Assembly (NCBI GenBank): GCA_027946365.1
Contig: JAPEUQ010000004.1
Span: 124,001 to 188,000, forward strand
Length of the DNA stretch: 64,000 nt
Direction of reading: 5' to 3'
Source: Kalmusia sp. IMI 367209
Taxonomy: Eukaryota; Ascomycota; Dothideomycetes; Pleosporales; Didymosphaeriaceae
This document shows, one piece after another, positions 56,465 through 64,000 of the stretch (positions are counted from its first letter, which is position 1; every line of letters starts with the position of its first letter). The notes below the pieces were generated by a model. That model had not been told where the DNA came from and did not search any database. It was given only the letters and a program-made list of their open reading frames with translations. The position numbers were made by a program, and so were the translations under genes.

Positions 56465-57281
56465 TAAGATAGCTTCAAAGACACGAAAGGAATCCTTGCA
56501 AGAAGCAGACTACCGGCACAGTTTCCCTACTCCAGCGATCGATGACTGCGTGCAAGTATGAGTTTATTTCGATGCGAGGCGTCACAAGGTCTCCCTGTGG
56601 CACTCATCTAGCAAGACAGATGCGCGAGCCCTCGCTGATATTGACCCGCACGCACTTCAACTTTTGTTTGCTCTTGGCTTACTAGACATGCATACTCTCT
56701 GTCCTGTTCTCGCTCCTATTGAGGAAATGAATCCGATATCGCTTTGAAGGCCTTTGGAAACCACACTCGATGTTAGTCGACGTACGGTGCTATCTATCGC
56801 AGTAGAGTAGCTTCTCTCCTTAGGCGAAGACTATCGACAACTCGATTGAGACTGGACCCGCCTTCGTGCGTTGGGATAACTGGAGCTGGCGTCGTCAATG
56901 GCACAGCCTCGCTTACGAAATCAACATATTCGACCGTGACAGGCATTGATTGGCTGGAGTTCCGAGATATTCGTCATGCATTTCGCGCAGCGCATCATGA
57001 CGGCGAAACCCAACACGCGTCAAACCGTGTTTCTGTGAACTCCACAGGCATTTGTGGCGCTACCGGACTTAGACTGAGGCTGCGCTGATATTATCTTCAA
57101 GGCCTGCATTCGTTTGTCGATTAACAACGTTCTCTCACTCAGTAATTTCTCCCCCAAGCGCCTTCCGTACCTTGATTCTTTCACGTGTGAACGGCACTGC
57201 CCAAGTGCACCACTACAGCATATTCTTATCCTCGCCTTGCCTTTTTAGCTGTCGTATCGCCTGACAATACACCGTAACATA
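56465..57281. other. Intergenic region
   Basis: About 820 bp, mixed composition, with the promoter of the DUF1769 gene at the right end. No feature recognised. Confidence 0.5.
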
Positions 57282-58529
57282 ATGGGGCGCTCAGAAGGCG
57301 TCGTAGATGCGGCCGCTCGCGACAAATATCGCCTGCAAGTGACAGCAGGGCCCTCCTACGACAGCTCGACACACAAGGAGGTTGCAGTAAACAGTGGGGA
57401 AGCACACCTGGTCGAGAACGATCTCATGAGTTGTTGGCTCAAGATACGGATAAAAGATTACAACGGGCTACCTCACAATTCACCCACGACCTCAGATTAC
57501 TTCCGACATCCCTTGCATACATCAGATCGCTACTCAATCGGGTTCTCCTTCGTGCCAAAGAGGGATATCAAGGGCAGCGATTTAGTCACAGGCTTCGATT
57601 TCGACCACAGCATCAAAGATAGACTGCCGCCGGGGTTTCGATACGCAATGAGAATAGTCACAACGATTCTGGATCCCGGAATCTACTCAGACCCGTACTC
57701 TGACAAACCCTATCTCTATGGCCCAGCACTGTCTTCATTCTTCGCGTTCAGGATCGGCGAGCGAACGACAGATGTATCCGCAGAAGAGCAACTGGCTACG
57801 CATCAAACAGATGCGAAAGGTGTTATCGAAGAAGGTGCCGATGGCAGCGGCCAGCGAGTCCGTGCAGACCACCACATCCCTGCGAAGACTTCCAAACGGC
57901 GGAAGAACTTCTTGGATGAGAGGAAACTCGAGCAGTTCACTTTTGAAGCTGGACGCATGTACCAAGCCGACTTCTTCAACCCGTACCTGGACTTTGCCAA
58001 CTTCGCATTGAGGATACCTGGATTTTCAATCTCGGTAGCCAAGTACATTGACGACAAGACGCATCAACTAAGATATGTGTTGAAGGATCGAAGCACGGAT
58101 GAGGTGCTTTTCGCGGTAATCTTCACGCTGCTCTTCGGGCAAAAGCTCGAGGACACGCTCCAGCACAGGGAACACGAAGATCTACATCACGACGAGAGCT
58201 CCAACACATCCTCCTCATATGAGACACCAACCCCCTCGTCGAGGTCACGCTCCTCGTCGGCGGCGACTTCTGAATCTGAAGAAGATCGTAACACGAGACA
58301 CGACCGGCCTACAGCTGCTGCTACGTTGGCAACCTCCATATATTCGGGGTTCGCCGCTTTAGGTTTCGGTAGGACAGCAAGTACCTCTACAGACGCATCA
58401 AGCAAGGCGACATCGCCAGAGAGACGGGATCATTCGCTGGAAAGGCCAAAGACCCTGGAAGAGAAGGTCGAGAGCATGGAGGAGAGCAAAGTCGAGGAAT
58501 ATCTGAAGTCGAAGCAATCTGGCATGTGA
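57282..58529 (+). CDS. DUF1769 family protein
   Basis: Intronless, 415 residues. The N-terminal two-thirds matches the fungal DUF1769 domain: KYRLQVTAGPSYDSSTHKEV, RIKDYNGLP, YSIGFSFVPKRDIKGSDLV, FDHSIKDRLPPGF, PYSDKPYLYGPALSS and FNPYLDFANFALRIPGFSIS. A basic insert (SKRRKNF, residues 205-212) precedes the last conserved part. The C-terminal third is Ser/Thr/Glu-rich and probably disordered, ending in a predicted helix (LEEKVESMEESKVEEYLKS). No signal peptide. The family is widespread in ascomycetes and its function is unknown to me. Confidence 0.85.
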   Translation: MGRSEGVVDAAARDKYRLQVTAGPSYDSSTHKEVAVNSGEAHLVENDLMSCWLKIRIKDYNGLPHNSPTTSDYFRHPLHTSDRYSIGFSFVPKRDIKGSDLVTGFDFDHSIKDRLPPGFRYAMRIVTTILDPGIYSDPYSDKPYLYGPALSSFFAFRIGERTTDVSAEEQLATHQTDAKGVIEEGADGSGQRVRADHHIPAKTSKRRKNFLDERKLEQFTFEAGRMYQADFFNPYLDFANFALRIPGFSISVAKYIDDKTHQLRYVLKDRSTDEVLFAVIFTLLFGQKLEDTLQHREHEDLHHDESSNTSSSYETPTPSSRSRSSSAATSESEEDRNTRHDRPTAAATLATSIYSGFAALGFGRTASTSTDASSKATSPERRDHSLERPKTLEEKVESMEESKVEEYLKSKQSGM

Positions 58530-59411
58530 ACTGATACCCGAGCTTTCTTTTACGTTATGGTACTACTGCGCTGTGGGAAGGTCGGCATCGAAATGTTCGG
58601 ATGCAAAGGTTGCCGGGTGGCGTTGGGTTAGTATCGCTAGAAGCGACTGCCCATTGGACTCGACACATGTAGACATCTTGATAGATTGCATGTCATGTGC
58701 AGATCCCAATGATAACAACTTCTCAGAACCTCAACTCCAGCGTGCACCTGTCAACGAGTGTGCGCACATTGATGACAAGAGGTTCAAACAAAATAGGCTT
58801 TGTTCGAAGGCAACCAATCAGGGTAAGCGTGCGCAAGACATCTCGAAGCGCATGAAACTGTGCTTGACACACCCTGTGCCTCCACCAAAGCCGTACGGCA
58901 ACAATAGACGCTAGCGTCGTCAGTGTCCTTCCCAGCAGGCAGTCCGACTCGAGACAGATGCATCTTGCATCGATCCGTGTCTCGGCGCAGCGCCCTCCCG
59001 CCGACGACGCGGGCCCGTCTAACCACGCATTTCCTAGTGACAGATCGCACTTCGGAACACCGTCTTCCACGCGATAGAAGCGCATGTCCACAGAGAGGTC
59101 ATTACGTGCTCTCGGAGGTGCGTAGCGTCGGGCTAGTGGCTTCCGCTCAAGAAACGCATCGTGCCTCTGGAGAGTTGTGCGTTGGATACTGTGGGACCGT
59201 GCGCCGGCTGGGAGTGTTTCCGATGAAGGGTCGTGTACCAGTTGACCCCTCTTATACGGGCAGATGGCACGTCTGTTGGCGTACCTGTTTACCTCTTTCC
59301 ACCTTGTACTTCTGCGAGGGCTAGCAACTGTTCAACATGTGGATCACATATCTTGACGTTGCGCTCATTTCGCACCCAGTGCTCGCTTTCCTCACCATCC
59401 AACATCCCAAG
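58530..59411. other. Intergenic region
   Basis: About 880 bp. Frames of up to 133 codons on both strands lack ATG starts or motifs. No RNA gene or repeat recognised. Confidence 0.5.
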
Positions 59412-60383
59412 ATGCATTCGAAACCTTCAAAGTTGCAGTATTTTCTCTTCTCATTTGTGTCGCTGCTCTTGCTGCGGTATGCATCTTCGACGTACTTTGG
59501 AGCGCCTGAACAGATATCTTTGGGTGTTTGCACGAGCGTGGATCAACCAAATCCGATAGCTTCAATATATCCGAACAACGCCACTGGTACTCTGAATGGA
59601 ACTGTTGCAGTTATACCGATATCTCTAAAGCTTGCTCGACAGCTCATCCCCCCGCAGTATGGCATCCTGGAACATGCATATCGAGCACTGCTCCCTACGT
59701 TTCCGCAAGGGATGTATCCCGCCATTGTCCAGGCTGTGCATGACCACGAAGTTCAAGCATTCGGATACAAGATCGATGATTTCAGTGTAAGGAAACACCA
59801 CGAAGAGTAATGCAGAAGGAGCTAACACATTCAGCGCACCGGCATTGAATTTCCCTTCGTCGATCTACTGAACGACAACAATACATCCTTCAAATGGGCG
59901 CCTTCTTTGCTCATGACTGCCGGCCATGAGATTGCTCTCAAGGGAGCCGCAGACTACGGAACCAACACCTTGCCCGCTTCATTCGAGCCCGGATGCGACG
60001 CCTACCGCGCAGTTCCCAAGGCAAAGAAGCCTGGTACCACGTACTTCAGTGCCCGTAGTCTCAACAGTGCCGAGTCTCTCACCGCGTTATTCTCATCTAC
60101 TGAAGATGAGCTCTTCCCGCTAGACTTCTTCAAGAACTTCACAAATCAACCTACCTTTGCCGACGGAAAGACATGTGACAACATGATCCGGCTCTTCAAC
60201 ACGTCCTTGACAACCGCTCCCAACGGGATCGAACGCGTCAAAGGAACTGTACGCGCCACTATTCATCCTTTCAACGGAGAGCACGAGTGGAGTAACGTAT
60301 ACGGGTTGCGCATGGACACAGCTTTCATTGAAAATAACTATCTGAACTGCGAAGACTTCCGCGGATACTCTGGACTTGAGTGA
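59412..60383 (+). CDS. Secreted acetoacetate-decarboxylase-like protein
   Basis: Exon 1 is 59412-59786 and exon 2 is 59835-60383; the 48-bp intron joins IDDFS|RTGIEFPF. The product has 307 residues. The start begins with a signal peptide or anchor (KLQYFLFSFVSLLLLRYASS); an in-frame ATG at 59337 would bury it. PISLKLARQLIPPQYGIL and the QAFGYKID strand recall the acetoacetate-decarboxylase-like barrel. Later conserved-looking segments are FPFVDLL, KWAPSLLMTAGHEIA, PTFADGKTCDNMIRLFNT and FIENNYLNCEDFRGYSG. The catalytic lysine of true decarboxylases could not be placed with confidence, so enzymatic activity is uncertain. Several Asn-x-Ser/Thr sites fit secretion. Confidence 0.7.
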
Positions 60384-62083
60384 GGTTTACAAACCACACT
60401 TGTCTACTCATTGCATCGGATTTATGTTCCTGGAGACGGATTTCCGCCACCAAATTCCCAATCATAGCTGGGTTTCGGTCCACCGGTGTCTCGCCATTGT
60501 TGAGACCGCATTTCGCGATACACTCCAGATTTCGCGCAACAACTGCACGCATGACCTTGCTCGAATAGAAGCATATAAGTGTCATATGCATGCATGTCGA
60601 AGAGCTGCGTATCGGCGCCTCCTATATGGTTTGGCATACGCCACCACCCACTGCTAGCGCGTGCGCTGCCAAAGAGTTGTGTAGAGCCATATGTATGTCA
60701 GCCCATCGTCTACGCTTGCACGTGAGCTACGCACTGCTCTTATATCATCAAACGAAACCTGCGTTAGCCTCTAGGGATGACTAGGGTTACGTTACATAGG
60801 TTACAAGGTACTAGAAGGTACTAAAAAGAGTGATAACATCATATAAACTATTTTTCTATAGACGCCACAAGGTTAAAAATAACAATACATATCGTAATTT
60901 CTACTATTGTCCTTGATTCTAAGGGTTTCACCTGAGACGACGCTCTCAGACGCAGCTGCTCGCGGCTTGTGGGGAATTATCGACTACAATGGCTACCACG
61001 GCGCCTCCGCACAAGTTCCTGAATCGGTTCGTGGATTTCTTTAAGTTTGTATATCGAATATAGGCAGATGCCGAACAAGATAGTAGTAGCTGAATTGTCT
61101 ACATCTATTTTACCATCGTCCGGGAAAACTCAAGATACTTTGATGTCAGCTTAGCGGTAAATTAAAGTATTTCTGTTTCATTTACTTTTCACCAAATTAC
61201 GCCAAATTCAGAAAACGTTAAGTGTATAAGAGGTGTATCCATCGGTACCAGAGGGTACTATAAGTACACGGGAAAGAACAGCGTAAAGGACGCAGGAAAC
61301 GAGCATATGCTAACGGTAATATACATCAACAATCCCGGGAGAGGCTTTTCTCATAAGGGATGCGGGCTAGATCTTTCCAAGGATAACCTTCAAACTTTTT
61401 TGTTCAATGATCATAGCTGCAACCTGTGGCGCACTTTTTAACACGTAACTTTCTCTATCGACCGTAAAATGTGCTTCTATGAGCTAGCAGCTCCGTCTGT
61501 AGGCATCCTTCTCAGCCTTCTTACAATTCATAGGCCTTTTGTATACCTCTTTTGTAGTCTTGTGTAGATTTTTTGTTCAAGCAAAACTTGCAGCTGTTCG
61601 TCGAAATCGAAACCGTAGGCGTTGATAGAATTCATACTTTGAGGATCTATATGAATCATAGCTTCAACCATGGCTCTAAGGAGGCTGTAGCGGTGTGATG
61701 GATAGGTAATCAGGAGAAAAGCAGGTCAAAGATGGGCAAAAATGGGTGCTACGTAGCCGCCTATTGCCCGAGATGATCCGGTCATCATTATTAAGTCTCC
61801 TAATGCCAACATCGTATTCACAAAGCGAAAGGCTGAGCCTTCCAATCATGACATTAACTTTTAGCACAGGGTGCTACTCACTGCATTCCATTGGACCATC
61901 CATGGATCCAATTTTGGCTGCCGAGCATGAACGAATGTGGCTGTATATGTGACATTCACTATTACGCCTGCAAAAGTCTTCCCATCCATCACACAGATAA
62001 TCAGGGACGTAGGGGAATGAACGCACGTATACATAGCTACATCAAAACTCAAATGTATATCAAACATAACCCAACCTGATCGT
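60384..62083. other. AT-rich intergenic region, 1.7 kb, possible degenerate repeat
   Basis: From about 60780 to 61700 the sequence is AT-rich with no open frame of note. GGTACTAGAAGGTACTA near 60808 and GGTACCAGAGGGTACTA near 61245 are similar short motifs about 440 bp apart. This may be the remains of a small transposable element, but no terminal inverted repeats or coding relics were confirmed. Confidence 0.4.
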
Positions 62084-63601
62084 TTAGTACTTCTCCCTCC
62101 CCGCCAACCGCACCTCGCTCGTCCCAATATCAAACACAACAACCACATTCTTCAGAAACGTGTCCCCCAGCACCGCATCTCTATCCTCCTGCCTTTGCAC
62201 TGCAAGCGTGCAATCCCCCCTCCTAACATGCGTGCCGTTACGAGTTACCGTAGTCGGATTCATCATGTCCTCGGCGTTGACCCAGAATGTCGTGCCGCCA
62301 ACCACGACCCCAAACCGCGGCATATCCGCATCGCAATCAGTGATATACGTATTCGAGGCGCTCGAGTATCGCGCGGGAGGCACGAACATGTTCGCAATGA
62401 GGTCAGCGGTTGTGTCAGGGAGGTAGAGCAGCGTGGTGCCAGAGTCGAGAATCATCTTAAAATCACTGGGAGCGGCTTGTCGCGTGGTACCTTTATACGG
62501 CCTGGCTTCGCGGAAGGGAGAGGATATGGAGTGCTGGTATGAAGTCGGGGGCACGACCTCGAAGCCGTCGACGGCGATACTGTAGAAAGCGTAGGTGTCT
62601 GAGATGAGGGGGTGAATGGGGACACTGACGAAGGGAAGATCGTGGGGTATATCGGGGATGCCGCCGATGGCGAGGAGACCGCCATTTGTGGCTCCGCCAG
62701 TGGGTCTGCTGAGGGCGAGGCTGAAGATTTGCGGGATAGAATGTTCGGCGAATCTACATAGGTCTCGTAAGCACGTCCAGCTATCTCCTCCTTTTAGTGG
62801 CAGTGGGAGAGGACAAAACTCACATCGAAAAAACAATAGACGTGTAATTCAACGCCTTCACATTCGACGCAAGCGTCGGATATGCCAATCCCATCAGTCC
62901 GCTACTCCTCCCATCGCCCATCCACCACCCCCTCTTCACAACTCCAATTGTTTGCCTGAATTTCAGGCCCTCACTCCTTGCTTTAGCTCCTATACCGCCA
63001 TTACCAACTATTAATTCGTCCTCTCCCATCTCCCCGACTAGATATTCCCCATCAGTATATTGGACGCCAAACACGCTTCCCCCAAATTTCCCATACGTCG
63101 GGCTCGCTAATGCATTGAACAAATTTCCAAACCCGCATGCTCGCTGGGGCAACGGAAATTGTTGCAAGCGTGATGTGCACCGGAAGGTCGAGGAGGCGAT
63201 CCAGGTATCTGAGCTGCCGGTATCGACGATGAAGGTATAGGATGTATTTGCAAGGGTTATATTGGTCATGTAGACGCGTCCGCCGAGGGTGAGGACGTCT
63301 TGCTGAACGGTGGCTATTGCGTCGGGTGCATAGCCTTCATCTTCGTTGGGGATGTCCAAGTTAGGCTTAGGACCGTTGAGGGAGCGACGTTTGTGGAGGT
63401 GCTTTGAGGAGGGCGTTATGGGGTGGGGTTGAGGTACGCCGACGAGGGGAAGCACGTAGTCCGTTACTGGCCTTGTTAGATGCGTGATGTGGGAGAGACT
63501 GGGATACGCATACCTGCGATGGCAGATGGTGACCGCCGCTCGAGTGAGGCAATAAGTGGAGCAATAGTCAGAATACTCGCTAGGTATATACGAAGATGCA
63601 T
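62084..63601 (-). CDS. Secreted pepsin-like aspartic protease, family A1
   Basis: Extracellular or vacuolar endopeptidase. Three exons (minus): 63601-63514, 63466-62824 and 62753-62084, with introns of 47 and 70 bp; 466 residues. The ATG at 63601 gives a clean signal peptide (MHLRIYLASILTIAPLIAS). A propeptide with a KRR site precedes the mature domain. The first catalytic Asp is in FIVDTGSSDTW and the second in MILDSGTTLLYLP. SSGLMGLAYP and a C-terminal LGDTFLKNVVVVFD segment are also canonical. The AFYSIAVDGFEV segment is typical of substrate-cleft strands. No GPI signal is evident. Family assignment is firm; biological substrate unknown. Confidence 0.92.
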
Positions 63602-64000
63602 GTTGAAAGTATTGACTGAACGAAAAGGAGACCACGAAGCAGAAGTTGTAGAGATGAAAGGTGAAGATATAGTAAATTGTAACTAGCCGAGCTGCATCCC
63701 TTGCTTGGGCCTTCAGTGTCGTTTCAATGTTGGGGTTGGTAGAGAATGTGACTTATGCATGAGCCGAGCCATACTAGGCCGCCAGACTTTATAGTGCATA
63801 GAAAAATTCCTCGTGACACGAGATTTTGCTGAGGATAGTTGAAGCGATGTTTCAAGTTTACGTTGCACGGGAAGAACAAGTGACGCTCAACGCCACGCTA
63901 CATTCCAGTAGCAAGGTCACACGGTACTTCCTGATCTTACCGATGTGAACGACTAAATTACTGAGATTGAGCTCACTCAATAATTTTTTTTTTAAGGAAT
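63602..64000. other. Upstream region of the protease gene
   Basis: About 400 bp to the right edge, containing the protease promoter. A T9 run sits at about 63985-63993. No other gene visible. Confidence 0.5.

Noticed and set aside
58923..59324. 133-codon plus-strand frame before the ADC-like gene
   Set aside because: Begins without ATG and has random-looking, Arg/Cys-rich composition.

Overview
The window is nuclear DNA from a filamentous ascomycete (Pezizomycotina; Dothideomycetes is my best guess, from gene content only). Genes are split by short introns, mostly 46-70 bp, with GT...AG ends and CTNAC-like branch sites. The gene set is typical of such fungi: a fungal phytochrome kinase, a LaeA-type methyltransferase, STAND/NLR-like proteins and OCH1-type mannosyltransferases. 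I can support 20 intact or nearly intact protein genes, two of them partial or with an uncertain 5' end. There are also four disrupted loci. No rRNA, tRNA, CRISPR array or intact transposon was recognised.

Left part (1-18.7 kb) holds mainly conserved genes. In order these are the phytochrome N-terminus running off the left edge (minus), a flavoprotein/F-box/ankyrin fusion (plus), a vigilin/Scp160 multi-KH protein (plus), an eight-exon LaeA-like methyltransferase (plus), a secreted membrane-anchored Ser/Thr-rich protein (minus) and a secreted M14 zinc carboxypeptidase (minus).

The middle (19.4-43.8 kb) looks accessory. It carries a patatin-NACHT-repeat NLR broken by one in-frame TAA, a SABATH-type carboxyl methyltransferase, a large cysteine/histidine-rich regulator, a 75-residue spliced microgene and a motor-only orphan kinesin. 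It also has a decayed TPR protein relic, a secreted beta-propeller, two orphan proteins, a Golgi glycosyltransferase and a heavily damaged second NACHT gene. Fungal NLRs serve in non-self recognition, so this block resembles a fast-turnover recognition locus.

The right part (45-64 kb) mixes metabolic and surface genes: a KpsF/GutQ-type sugar-phosphate isomerase, a frameshifted GNAT acetyltransferase, an MFS monocarboxylate-type transporter, an F-box-like coiled-coil protein, an OCH1-like GT32 mannosyltransferase, a cysteine-rich cell-surface protein, a DUF1769 protein, a secreted acetoacetate-decarboxylase-like protein and a secreted pepsin-like protease. Most are monocistronic and separated by 0.5-2 kb of sequence in which I see no gene.

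The most interesting points are the flavoprotein fusion, which appears to lack all three residues used by PPC decarboxylase, the NLR with a single nonsense codon compatible with RIP, and the SABATH/orphan-kinesin/NLR neighbourhood. Splice sites were placed by eye from reading frame and consensus. Family names come from remembered motif patterns, not from a database search.
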